Source: Plantago elongata (Eukaryota; Streptophyta; Magnoliopsida; Lamiales; Plantaginaceae). From it: a stretch of DNA of 64,000 nucleotides. The stretch is from contig JAYMSP010000193.1 in the NCBI GenBank assembly GCA_036897095.1, forward strand, positions 1 to 64,000, written 5' to 3'. Each line of letters starts with the position of its first letter. The first letter of the stretch is position 1. The position numbers were made by a program, and so were the translations under genes. The notes below the pieces were generated by a model. That model searched no databases, was not told the origin of the DNA, and saw nothing but the letters and a program-made list of their open reading frames with translations. Shown one piece after another: positions 1 through 11,141 of the stretch.

Positions 1-9
1 AGACACTAA

Positions 10-263
10 GGGGGTTGATTGGATTAGCATCCAAGCGTCCGTTCAGATGCTACTCATGGATTTTGTGTTTGTTATGACATTTAAATGCCGAAGATCGAAA
101 TGTCTTTACAGTAGCAACATTTTTCTCTACCTATACAACAAACCTATAATACCCTATCCAATTACAATTCTATACCAAACACAATTTTAACAATTCTACT
201 ACAATTCCGATCACTATTCAGACATTTAAATCGGGACATTTAAGTCGCATGCCAATCAGCCCC
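10..263. mobile_element. Tourist-like MITE (copy 1) upstream of NIP7
   Basis: A 254-bp non-coding element. Its left end reads GGGGGTTGATTGG and its right end reads CCAATCAGCCCC, so the ends are inverted repeats with one mismatch and one length difference. It is flanked on both sides by TAA (7-9 and 264-266), the target-site duplication expected of PIF/Harbinger-derived Tourist MITEs. Interior motifs such as CCAAACACAATTT are shared with the copies near 5.8-6.0 kb and 37.3-37.4 kb. The right end lies about 320 bp before the NIP7 ATG, so it may contribute to that promoter. Superfamily assignment rests on TSD and termini only. Confidence 0.7.
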
Positions 264-444
264 TAATAGATCGTCCCGACCTTTTAGGCTGGTGCGGTTA
301 CGTATAAACAATTCTACGAATGATATGTTTGTCCTACCATATCACATATGTATTTTCCATGCGTACTCACTTGTTCACAAATCGGTAGACTTCTCACGTT
401 TAATCGAATTTGTATAGAAGAATCCGAAAAATGTCAATTTTCGT

Positions 445-523
445 CCGAGCCCAAAGAAAGACCGGACCTAGTACAATCCATCAAGCTTTTAGCCCACCAT
501 TCCACCAGAATCATAAACCCTAG
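445..523 (+). promoter_or_regulatory. site II motifs and telo-box in the NIP7 promoter/leader
   Basis: Two AGCCCA motifs (inverse of TGGGCT, the TCP-bound site II element) occur near 449 and 491. An AAACCCTA telo-box lies near 515, about 65 bp before the ATG. Site II plus telo-box is the known signature of plant ribosomal-protein and ribosome-biogenesis promoters and fits the downstream gene. Function is inferred from motif identity. Confidence 0.55.
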
Positions 524-581
524 CAGCACAGATCACATACCCTAACAATCAATCCATCGTCTCCAGCAAACCCAATCCGCA

Positions 582-1148
582 ATGAGACCTCTAGACGAGA
601 CCGAGACAACCACAGTCTTCAACAAGCTCCACAAATTCGTCGGCGGTAACCTCAAGAACATCGTCTTGGAGAATCAGTCCCACGAAGGCCCCGAACCCAA
701 TCCCGGCCGCTACTGCTTCCGTCTCCAGAAGAATCGGGTCTACTACGTCTCTGAGTCTCTGGTCAAGCGAGCCACCAACATCAAGCGCGAGAAGCTCGTT
801 TCTCTCGGGACCCAGATCGGCAAGTTCACCCACGCCGGCAAGTTTCATCTCACTATTCAGTGTCTCAATTTGTTGGCTGCTAATGCCAAGCATAAGGTCT
901 GGTTGAAGCCCACTTCGGAAATGGGGTTTTTGTACGGGAATAGTGTGTTGAAAGGTGGGGTGGGGAGGATTACGGAGAATATTCAGGTGAATGATGGGGT
1001 TGTCGTGTTTTCGATGTCGGATGTTCCGTTGGGGTTCGGGGATGCGGCTAAGAGTACGGTGGATGTGAGGAAGATGGACCCGAATGGGATTGTGGTGCAT
1101 AGGCATGCTGATATTGGGGAGTATTTGAGGATGGAGGATGATCTTTAG
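582..1148 (+). CDS. NIP7: 60S ribosome subunit biogenesis protein NIP7
   Basis: Intronless 188-residue protein that starts MRPLDETET and matches eukaryotic NIP7 along its whole length (family usually about 180 residues). NIP7 is a nucleolar factor needed for 27S pre-rRNA processing and 60S subunit assembly. The N-terminal alpha/beta region (about residues 1-90) contains the conserved stretch around VYYVSESLVKRA. The C-terminal PUA RNA-binding domain (about residues 95-170) includes GFLYGNSVLKGGVGRITE and the QVNDGVVVFSMSDVPLGFG segment. The ATG is chosen because the family match begins there and an in-frame upstream extension is absent. The promoter carries site II and telo-box motifs, as expected for ribosome biogenesis. 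A long reading frame on the opposite strand is only a shadow of this GC-rich 5' half. Confidence 0.95.
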   Translation: MRPLDETETTTVFNKLHKFVGGNLKNIVLENQSHEGPEPNPGRYCFRLQKNRVYYVSESLVKRATNIKREKLVSLGTQIGKFTHAGKFHLTIQCLNLLAANAKHKVWLKPTSEMGFLYGNSVLKGGVGRITENIQVNDGVVVFSMSDVPLGFGDAAKSTVDVRKMDPNGIVVHRHADIGEYLRMEDDL

Positions 1149-1792
1149 ATCAAAGTTTGAATTTATGTTGTATGCTCTGCTCTGTTCTTACTTACTATGA
1201 TTGATTATCCTTGGCAATGGATTTGTCTATCGTTTACTCCTGTGATTTTCGTGTTTTATATACTTATGGATGGAACTTGAAGTTTTGTTTAATCTTTGAT
1301 CCACTTTCTACCAATTCGTGTTCACTAGTGAGCATTTTGTGAAGTTGGAGCAGAACAATTTCTGCTCATTACAGGTGTTAAGGAGTGGTTTTGACAAGTG
1401 GTGAGATCTCACATTTGGTTCATCTTTGTTCTGATTTACGTGCATTTGAGTTCTTTGTTGTACTGTTGTGTTGATTTACGTTCGATTGAGATTACTTTGG
1501 GTTGATGTCTGGTTTTGAAGTGTTTTACCTAAGAGATGAATGCCTAAGCGGGGGAAAATTGGTAGTGGTACAGACTACAGATTATAAAATTAGTTGTAGA
1601 ACTCGTATGCAATTTGTGCTAATTTGTGATGTTTTGATTGCTGTACTAGTTAGTTAAAGATAAACCATGGTGGTGTTTCTGGGAGGTATTAAACATGAAT
1701 TAATGTTAAAGACAAGATGTCTATTTTCTACAGATATATTGATTGTAGATTAGACTTGATGAAATGGCAAGGGGTTTACTTTTTGTTAGAGC

Positions 1793-2283
1793 ATTCTAGT
1801 CTATAATGGGGAGGTATGTGAAAGTTGCATCTCTAAAATTGAGTTTTTGCTGAACTCAAAATCCTACACTTCATATCAAAGTCCCTTGCAATGAATTTGG
1901 ATGGGAAAGTAAAATGTAAAGAGCCAACTCGGGCAGAGTAGATGGACCTTCTGAACTAGTCCTACACATCAGAGAACATTGTTTGGCATCAGGTGAAACT
2001 GAAACTATATTTGAACTTCAAAGCATGATTGTGAAACTTAAACCACATTCTTCAGCTTCCCAACCAAAATCTAGGTTATTCTCATCTGAGTATTCTAGTT
2101 AATAACGTGGAAGGATGTGAAAGTTGGATCTGTCAACCGTAGTTTTTGCTAAACTCAGATCCTTGAGACTTCATATCAAACTCTTACTAATACCTTGCAC
2201 TGAATTTGGATGGAGAAGGACAATGTAAACGATCGACTCTGGGGATGTTCTGAACCCGTCCTACATTCTTATATAGAACAACT
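1793..2283. repeat. diverged direct duplication (~190 bp, two copies)
   Basis: Copy 1 (about 1793-1978) and copy 2 (about 2088-2283) share successive blocks in the same order. These are a GAGCATTCTAGT/GAGTATTCTAGT start, GTGAAAGTTG, GTTTTTGCT, ACTTCATATCAAA, TTGCA.TGAATTTGGATGG, and a GAAC..GTCCTACA end. Numerous differences and short indels indicate age. The spacing between copies is filled by the NPC1-derived relic. Confidence 0.7.
1966..2086 (-). pseudogene. fused NPC1 intron 2/exon 1 relic
   Basis: Bases 1966-2008 closely match 3160-3202, which lies inside intron 2 of the neighbouring NPC1 gene. Bases 2012-2086 closely match two pieces of its first coding exon (about 4590-4636 and 4683-4706), with about 46 bp missing between them. 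The order and orientation of the parent gene are kept, but the roughly 1.4 kb between the intron and exon pieces is absent. This is a small, internally deleted duplicate of the phospholipase gene lying just beyond its 3' end. It is non-functional. Confidence 0.75.
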
Positions 2284-2421
2284 TAAATGGCCTATATAAT
2301 GAAGTACAGTAGTACAATTCATAAGTTTACTCTAAAGCTGACTTCACATTACAATACGTATACAATCCACTATGCAAAACTATATACAGATATTAGAACA
2401 GAAAAAAGATGATCAGGATCA

Positions 2422-5339
2422 TCAGAAGGCTTTGTGACCCTCAGGTTCTGGTGTTCGTGTGGTGAGGGAGGGTCTCATGGTAACAAGTGCAGACTCATTA
2501 GCTCCAGCTCTCAAAGCAGCCTTTCCAGCTTCCAAGAATCTTTTAACCGCATCCTCAGCATACTGATTAGCCTGGCCAACGGTCATGCTATTACCAATAT
2601 TGGGGTATGCGTTTAGGATATGGTCACCATTGAGCTGTGAGGCAAGCTGAATAAGTTCGACTTGAAATTCAGTAAGCTTCAAGTCCTCATTTGGTCCACG
2701 TGTCCTCAATGATGTCTTGACTTCGGGAAGCGTCTCTGAAAAATGAAGTGAAATTCAACTAGATTATGAACAATCACAAACTCATCCATCTATGATCTAA
2801 CGAGTAACGACTAGAGTAGCTTCAGATACGTAAAGTAAACATACTATACCGGCAAAGTCATATTGATGCATGACCAAGCATAGCGTATAAACTCACTAAA
2901 TGGTGCATCAGGACATGTGCATAGTTTTCTCTCTGGCTTCACAGGCAACCGACAATTGAAAGATCTTCTAAGCACATATATCCCGTGTCCCCATGCTAAT
3001 CAAAGTTATATTACTTTTGATGGCACGACAGCTCTGCTTTTAGTATCGACATGCAAGGCACTCAAGTAAAAGTCAAACTACCTTACTACAAGTGTCAATC
3101 GTTGTCTTATTATGTCTTGTGCTAATCAATAAAAGCCAAAACTAGTTAAACTTCTTGTTACATAAGAGAACATGATTTAGCATCAGGTGAAACTGAAACT
3201 ATGTCGCATACATCTTTTTGTAGGAGATTGATACCATAGGAATGGAATGGACCATTTATTTAAACTTGGAAGATATTACTATAGCCTGACTAAGATAGTA
3301 AGACACCAAGTACCATATATCATGAGTGTCCGGAAATCACCAACAGTTCATTTTATTTGGTTGCTATTCATCTGGTATGTGAGAACTAAACAATTAAAGT
3401 CTGTATACTGCTTTCTAATTTCATCAACTCTTTATGTTTAGTAGAAAAAAATAGTTTAAGAGAAACACACTGTATACTATTTAATCTATTTCAAACAGCA
3501 GATGCAATTGCAGTCACAGACAAAAGTCTGGTATGATAATCACATGCTTAGTGGCATATATAATTATAGATGCAAACAAAATTGAAGCTCTGAAATACAG
3601 AAAAAAACAAATGCAAACCTGGGCAATCATCTCGTGGGGTGCTACGCAAGTTGAAGTACTTCTCAAAGGACCCAGCCCATGCATCCCTTTTAGTCAAAAA
3701 ATTTGAGTGAAGATTGAAGAGCTTCTTCACGGTTGCAGGGATTGAAGAGTGCTCATATTGCGAAGTTGGAGTTGGTCCACTTGGTTCATGAATCACTAAA
3801 TAATAGCATCATGAAAACCGGAAAACATGGTGAGCAACATAATAACACATTGATTAGTGATTTCTGGAAACAAGAAACTATTTTCTGAAATGAGAAACAT
3901 AAATCCCTAATTTGTCTAAGCTACCCGTTACCAAACATTTCACAGCATTTTCATCCTTGCTCTTGCTAGCTTAACACTATATTTAGTATTTTAGCTTACC
4001 TTTCTTGGTTTTCATCTTCAAGTTCTCTTACAAAGTTAATTAGTATTTTCACAATTACAACTAGATAACTGCCTACATATACATAAGCAAGAAGAAATGT
4101 ATTCAAGATACACTTCCTAGTTCCTAATTCCTAGTTACTGAATTCAACAAAGAATAACCAACCAAGTACACATACAAATATCCAACAATATTGTAACCGG
4201 TAAACACAATACAGGATAAGCAACAACAACATACCAGTTCCCTTGTCAACCCAAGGCGAAATCAACAGAGTGGGAACGCGCACACCAAGCCTATCAAACC
4301 GAAAATACCAAGGATCAGGCCCAATGATCCCATCTGGATTAGGCACACCTCTAACTGGAGTAGGCACATGATCATAAAACCCACCGTGCTCATCATAGGT
4401 AATCAAAATCGCCATTTCCTTCCACTGAGGACTCGCCCTCAGCGTCTCATACACCTCCTTCACAAACTTCTGCCCCATCGACACGTCATGAGATGGGTGA
4501 TCATCGTTCGCCGGCAACAAATCAATATCGAAATACCGCTGCTCAATCACCACATAATTCGGCAGCTTACCTAACTTGGCGTGTAATTTAAACTTCAAAG
4601 CATAATTATGAAACTTAACCACATTCTTCAGCTTCCTAAGGCTCTTAAAAAACAGAGTAGCTGGTATATTCTGATAATAAATCCCAAAATCTAGGTTATT
4701 CTCATCCAACGAGTCGAAAATCGTCTTCTGCGGAAATCCGTTGATCAAATCCTTCCTCACATTACTCGACGCACCGTGTGAAGTCGCCGAGTGAACGTAG
4801 AACCGGTTGGGCTGAGTCGAAGCCGGAACGGAAGCAAACCACCTGTCGAAAACCGTGAACTCATTCGCTAACTCAGCATAAATCGGTAGCAACTCAGGCT
4901 TAAACCCGCTCATCACCGTTCTAGTCATACCGGAAACATTCATACTCTCCGCCTGCTGAGCAAACCCGTTCATCGGAGCCGGGTCAGCTGACGTGTCATC
5001 GGATCCGAATATCTGCTCTCGGATTGCCTGAATTGAGTGGCCCGGGTCCGAATCCACAAAGAACGAGTCATCTGTGACGTGGACACGAGGCGAGTCCGGG
5101 TCAGAGGCGTTCAAATGGTTGAATTCGGTGCCGGAAAGTCCGTCTATGTCGGGTCGGGTTTGCTTGAGCCACCCGAGTATGTGATCAAAGGAGCGATTCT
5201 CCATTACGATCACCACTAGGGTTTTGATCGGGCCGGATATTTCGTGAACCGGCTTTTTGGGGAAGGGAAAAGAGTGAGATGTGGCTGTGAGTAAGAGGAA
5301 GGTGAGGAATAAGGTGGTGGTGGTTTGCCGGAGAGCCAT
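2422..5339 (-). CDS. NPC1: non-specific phospholipase C, NPC1 type
   Basis: Three coding exons, in transcription order 5339-4235, 3795-3619 and 2735-2422, give 531 residues with all junctions GT..AG and in phase. The protein is a phosphoesterase-family phospholipase C that hydrolyses phosphatidylcholine and related lipids to diacylglycerol. A hydrophobic N-terminus (about residues 8-22) looks like a signal peptide. Family motifs in order are ENRSFDH (47-53), [57 protein letters not shown] and [10 protein letters not shown], then [12 protein letters not shown] in exon 2. Exon 3 carries [14 protein letters not shown] and ends at [11 protein letters not shown] plus a short tail. From memory, the sequence and 531-residue length resemble Arabidopsis NPC1 (533) more than NPC2 or NPC6. 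A likely TATAATA-type box lies near 5480 on this strand. A relic of this gene lies downstream at 1966-2086. Confidence 0.93.
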
Positions 5340-5803
5340 TTCCCGGCGGTGTATGGAGAAATTGGGATTGGGAATATCGTTTTTGAATATGTACAGTAGA
5401 GTAAAGGATGATAAGGTGATGAAAAGTGGAATTTATGGATAAACTGTAGTAGGTGATTGTTGTTAGTTGTTGGTGGTATTATATACAGAAGGATATACCT
5501 TGGAGGATACTATGGTGAATGGAAATGTGACAGAGAAAGGAGGTGAAGAAGAAGAAGAAGAGGAGGTATTATTGGTGAAGTGACTTGTTTGACTACACTA
5601 AATGAACATTTTCTATTGGGTTTAAGATAAACTTGTGCATCTTTTTTTTGGTTGTTTTGGACTGTTCGTGTGTTGTTTTGTTACCACATGAAAAGTAGTC
5701 TCTTGAAACTAGTAGAGACACTTTTCCACACGCTATTAATAGTCGATTAATAGTCTCGACAAGTTGTTATAGGCTTAGATGAGTTAGTTACATTTATAAC
5801 AGC
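5340..5803. promoter_or_regulatory. NPC1 upstream region
   Basis: About 460 bp upstream of the NPC1 ATG. It contains a TATATAA-like box around 5481-5487 (reading on the minus strand) and a GAA-rich purine stretch at about 5543-5565. No gene is seen in the interval up to the repeats that begin near 5.8 kb. Confidence 0.4.
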
Positions 5804-6006
5804 CCCGTTGATTCGCGCTCAACTTTGAATCAGGGGATGTGTAGTAAACAATTATAATCGGTTTATTTGGTTCGATGAATAATAATTTCAACTAAATTAT
5901 ATTTAAAATATTTCATTTCAATTCCATTCCAAATACAATTTCCCAAAAACATTTTAAATATTCATTCAAATTTTATATCAATCAACCAATGGACATTATC
6001 AGCCCC
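5804..6006. mobile_element. Tourist-like MITE (copy 2), degenerate
   Basis: The right end reads ATTATCAGCCCC followed by TTA. The interior motifs TTTGGTTCGATGAA and CATTTCAATTCCATTCC are shared with the copy at 37277-37424. The left terminus (around CCCCGTTGATTCG) is poorly preserved and no clear left TSD is visible, so the left boundary is approximate. Confidence 0.5.
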
Positions 6007-6240
6007 TTAATTTTTATTGGTAGTATTCATATATCCATTGGGATACTGTATATACTTCAATTAATTAAATTGTATTCACTAAGTAACCACACTTATCTAC
6101 ACAATTTATTTGGGATTGATCGAGTAGGAATGATTTGGAAAGGGTATATACAAGTTGGATTAGGAGGGTTCATTGAGAACATAGAATAAAGCAGCAGTTA
6201 GCTAGGGACAGCTTCATTATATTCCAAACGAATGTTCCTA

Positions 6241-6450
6241 CCAATAAAATATTCAATTAAAAAATATACGAATAGACTCGGTTTAGCACAATTAGCTGAA
6301 AAGGTAACTGATAATTGATTATGTAACATTTTTTTCAACTTCTATTAATAAAATATTCAATTAAAAAACAAACATATAGGTTCTGTTTAGCACAACTAAC
6401 TGAAAAGATATATGACAGTTAGTTATGTAGTTTTATTTAACAAGTTCACT
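6241..6450. repeat. 104-bp tandem duplication
   Basis: The block starting AATAAAATATTCAATTAA at 6243 recurs at 6347. It is followed in both copies by ATA(G/-)..TC(T/G)GTTTAGCACAA, then TA.CTGAAAAG and TTA(T)GTA. The copies differ at several positions. The sequence is AT-rich and non-coding, and may be internal to an unrecognised element. Confidence 0.65.
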
Positions 6451-6888
6451 TAATTAGCTTTTCAAACGAGTTTGCTTTTCTACTTGTTAAAAAATTCATA
6501 TGTTTACATATTGAACTTATTATTCATGAACTTATTATTCATGTAACTTAAAAGTTAACTGGAAAATAATATTCATATTCTCAAGTTAGGATATGCAGTA
6601 TTAAATTATTCAGAGTCCTCGTCCCATATTGCAACTAATCTACAGCTTGTTTGGCATAGCAAGTTGCACAAAATATATTCATGATCAACCTTAAATTAAT
6701 CTCAAATTCCAATTCTTGTTTCCGTCTTATTGCAGTATGAACTGTAGAGTGTCATTGCAGAATAACATCAAGCTTCAAAAGTGAGTTGCTCAAGGATGTA
6801 GAACTTTTTCTTTGGGAGGATACATCAGTACATTTTCACATCTATACTGCAATGTGCATGATTACATACATTTACACAGGTCAGCCTT

Positions 6889-8466
6889 TTATGCCTTCAA
6901 TCTTTTCGTTATTCCGGCAACATATTTACCCTGGTGAAAGGCCTGCTGGAGCTCAAGCTCTGTGGGCTCACGCGAACCATCAGCTGCGTAAGTTCCTGCC
7001 CCGTAAGAAGATCCACCCTTTACTTGCTCCATCTCGAACATTCCAGAGCCGAAAGTGTATCCCAATGGAACATATAACATTCCATGGTGTGCAAGCTGTG
7101 TTACCGCTGTCAATCTGAAGGTCAACGAGTTAGGAACTCATCGAAAAAGATCAATCTCGTATGGAGAAGAGTTGTGCTTAGTAAAGCCACAGAGAAAATT
7201 GAAGATGGAAAAGAAAATCTCTATCATCAGTCCTAGGGGTGCTTGCAGGGGCCTTTAAAAGCAACATAACCTCCTGCTAGAAGCACCCAAGTAGATGATT
7301 GTAACTTCTGCTTCGACCTCTAGTTATTTTACCTTGTAGAAATGCAGCAGAAGCCAAAAGTCATATTCGCAAACACTTCAATATAAGGAAGTCGTTGGCA
7401 ATTTGGCATGAACTAAGAGGTGCATAGGATCTAACTGGATCATTCAGCCTTGGTAATCATGGTAGCTGGTTTAATATAGGCCGCTCATTTGACAACAAAC
7501 GACTACAGCTACTTTAACATCAGTTATATCACCATTACTAATATCAAAGCGTTACATCTGCGTAGTTCCTCAAAACATATACTAGTTACATTCAAAGCAA
7601 TTCTCCAGCTACTAAGAAGTCATGTATTGCTAGGCCTATACGCAGGTGAAAACATCCCAGAGTGACCTAGCAACTTCCAATTTTCGCATTAGAGTAAACT
7701 GTCATCTTCAAACAAGTCAACTGCCAACTGCAATTGCAATAGACTGGAGAATCATAACACTAAATGAAGAATGCATACTTACGCGGTAAGTTCCTGACCA
7801 CCCCCATGAAAACCAGTACTCCAGAAAATTCCAGCAGGTTTCCCAGCGAGGGCCTGCTTCGCCCATATGTCGCCTGTCGCATCAAAGAAAGCTTTACACT
7901 GTGCTGCCATTACACCAAACCGTGAAGGGAAACCGAAGAGGAATCCATCTGCCTCCACTAGCTGTTCCGGCCTGATCACCGGCACATCATCAGGTTTAGC
8001 AGGAGCTTTCATTTTTTGTAGTACCAAGTTAGGTAGTGTTTCAGGCACCTAAATTTTGAATGAAGTTACAAACCAAATTAATTTAAGCAACTTTTGCTGT
8101 AAATGATGATGATGATGATGAATATTAGGTGGCTAATAATTCACTTAATTTGATTGGTTTATTGCAATAAATCAAGATTAATTAGCAAATTCCAACATCA
8201 CAAGATCATAAATGAAAAAGAAGATCGAAAAGTCACCTGCCAGAGAGTTGCTTCAACATCAGGAACTGAATTAGCACCTTTTTGGATTTCTCGAGCCATG
8301 GTTTCCACATGACCATACAAGGAGTAGTACCTGAAACAATAACACGAACAAAGACTAAGCTTTTATTTAAAGGAAAGAAGGCTATGTGAGTTGAAAGAAT
8401 GAAATCACAGATAGAGCTAATTGATTTTTGCAGAACTTACACTATGTACAGCTTTGTAACTGCCAT
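6889..8466 (-). CDS. FQR1: NAD(P)H:quinone oxidoreductase, FQR1/WrbA type
   Basis: Four coding exons, in transcription order 8466-8441, 8330-8237, 8048-7783 and 7114-6889, give 203 residues, the usual size of plant FQR1 proteins. The family are FMN-binding flavodoxin-fold enzymes that reduce quinones by two electrons, protecting against semiquinone-driven oxidative stress. The N-terminus reads [18 protein letters not shown], with the phosphate-binding YSLYGHVE loop of WrbA proteins. Later motifs are [43 protein letters not shown] and [20 protein letters not shown], followed by [12 protein letters not shown] and [22 protein letters not shown] 26-bp first coding exon is typical of this gene in plants. 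The family has several paralogues (FQR1, FQR1-like 1-3), so the symbol is a best guess; the family call is firm. Confidence 0.9.
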
Positions 8467-9183
8467 AATTAAGAGTTTAAGACTTCTGGAGAATCAGAGA
8501 TCAAGAATTCAGCAGTTAGAGATGAAGAGAGAAAGGAAGAGAGTAGGATTACTGGTTTAAGGCATTAGATGGTTTTACACGAAAAGTAGTTAGTACTTAA
8601 TTTGTTGCCTTGTTTTGATGAGTAACCCTTATCCTGTGGATTTTTTAATGAGGTCTGTGTTCTTTTTCCCAACTCTCACATCAGTTTTCTCGCCCTCTTC
8701 ATAAGTACAGACTCATGCATTTATGAACAATGACACGTCTTGTCTTCATGTTAAATCTGATCTCACATTATAATTGAGGGCTATTTTCCTTTTCTTTAGT
8801 TGAACAATACTGTAAAACACTAGTGCTGCTTCTCAAGATTCTCAGGGGAAATTAAGAAGCAAAAGATAATAACGAACAATATTCAATAGCCACAAACAAA
8901 AGGAAGGAAAAAAAAAACACTTTCATCCACACTGACTATTAATTCTATGTTTCAAACGAACTCTCCGCACTAGAGTTCTCCAAAAATGAATTTCAGTGTG
9001 CATTGTAAATGTCAGCTAAGTACATGTATAACCCCGACATGTCCGAAAAATTTCACCAACTGGGAAATCAGGATGCATCTCATGAATCCTAAGTACTCTA
9101 CCAAGCAACTGGATGATGTAAAATTTTCCTTTTTCCTTCTAATTCATGGCAACCAAAATTTATAAGACAACTCTTCATGCGTA
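8467..9183. other. FQR1-ASA intergenic region
   Basis: About 700 bp between the start of the FQR1-type gene and the stop of the anthranilate synthase gene. It holds a purine-rich FQR1 leader and the anthranilate synthase 3' region. No repeat family or additional gene is recognised. Confidence 0.4.
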
Positions 9184-11102
9184 CTACTTTTCGAGAAATG
9201 AGGACTCCGCAAGATCAATAGCACGTGCAAGAGCAGCAGCCTTGTTCTCGCACTCTCTCTGTTCATCAGCAGGATCACTATCTGCAACGATACCAGCTCC
9301 TGCTTGCAGATGTGCAACCCAATCTCGTCTTGTCTCGGAATCCTTGTATGAATACATTGTGTCATAGCGCATGTTGGTTGGGAATACAATTGTTCTTAGA
9401 GCCAAGGCAATATCCATGTCTCCAGAAAAAGAAATTCCACCAAACCCACCACTGTAGGGCCCGCGTCTTGTCACTTCTAGTTCATCAATCAATTCCATGG
9501 CTTTCACCTATAAGTAAGAGATTACTATAATTACGAATATGAATCTAGTGGTTAGAGATTATTATAACTATGTACATCTACCCTTTGTCGGAGCATGACA
9601 ATACCTAAAAAAAACTCAAATATTTTTGTAAAAGGGTTTTAGAGAAAATATGTAAAACAATTAAAATAAAATGGAATTTGTGCAAAATGTAAATCTTAAT
9701 AACAACTTACTGTGCCGGTGCCACCAATATATGTTGAAATTTAGCTGTGAGTATAGGATGAGACTACTTGGGAAACAAATATTGCAAGCTATTGTATAAG
9801 AGTTCCAACCCAACTAAAAATAAGTCCCAAGGTATCATTTATATGAGGTTCTACTTCTACGTTCATAATCAGAATTACTAGATGAAGAATTATCAAATGG
9901 AAAATGGCGCAAGATGATTAAGTGTTGTATTTGCCAGAAGAAAGGTGAACCTTTGGGGCTCCGCTGACTGTTCCAACAGGCAATGCGGCTCGAAGAGCAT
10001 CCCAGCTGGTCAAATCAGATGATAATTCACCAGTAACCTACATTATCATTATAAACCAATATGTAATAAGGAAAGATAAACATGTAAAGACCTAGAAATA
10101 GTATTGCATTTAAACATGTTTGTTTTTGTTAATGATTCTTAACAATAGTAGTAGTTGTACTGGTCTATTTGTGATTGAAATTGTATTACCAATGTGCAAG
10201 AGAAACTGAGTGGCTTGATTTTGCAAGTACACATGTTAGTCAGGAAACAATACAAGCATATACATTTATATCCAGAGCACATCATCTAAGAAAACTGTAA
10301 TGAACAACAGGAGTATCATCTTTGGAGTTGTTCTGAGTACCATTTTTTCAGAACACATAAAAAAGGCTTGTTGTACAGAATAAACTCAATATTTTTATGT
10401 AGGGTTGTTAACCATGTGAAAACTGTTTTCTTTCTGCTGCAACTTGTAAATATAGTACCCAGATTGCTTTTTCTCATATGGAGATGTAAAAAAATGTTAA
10501 AATAAATAATTAAAAAGATAACTCAGCAAAAGTACATACAGTGGAACTGATGTGCATGACATGGGAATAACGTTCGATATTCATGAGTTTTTCCACCTTC
10601 ACTGAACCAGGTGTTGACACCTGCATTGGGAAACAACTGGTAAGTCGTAGTCGTGAGACAACCACTTATGTCTTAAAAAATAAGAATTCATAGCAAATGA
10701 GAAGATTAAAATTACTTCCTGGGATCATCAACAATGATTTGTTTTTCTTAAACCTAACTGGAACCCTGATTTCAATTCTGGTATTCCACAAAGGTGACTA
10801 CATTTACGATCTCAAACAGCTTTATTGCCTAATCCTAGACTGGTTGCCTGCTTGAATCTTTAGTAAGCTTTTTATATTAATTAGAAGTAGCAAGTAATTC
10901 TTCTCATAAAATGCCAAATTAATGGCCAGCTTGTTTCAATCAGTCTATCCATTCCACATGTGACAGAACAATATCATGTAGAGCAGCAAAGGGAAGGAAG
11001 GCCAAATGTTTGAAACTTAATTTCATGCAATACTTAGTTTCTTAGCATCAATCAAGGAGGGAGAGATGCACATGTAACTGGAAAATTATGAGACATCACT
11101 GC

Positions 11103-11141
<39 letters not shown>

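Larger units (their letters stand above)
1149..2421. other. NIP7-NPC1 convergent intergenic region with duplicated segments
   Basis: The space between the 3' ends of two convergent genes. Apart from untranslated regions, it holds two diverged copies of a roughly 190-bp segment (from about 1793 and about 2088). Between them lies a fused relic of NPC1 intron and exon sequence. No additional coding region is seen. Confidence 0.6.

Noticed and set aside
591-1106. 171-codon reading frame antisense to NIP7
   Set aside because: It is a shadow of the real coding frame. The peptide has no recognisable family, and the sense frame is a full-length NIP7.
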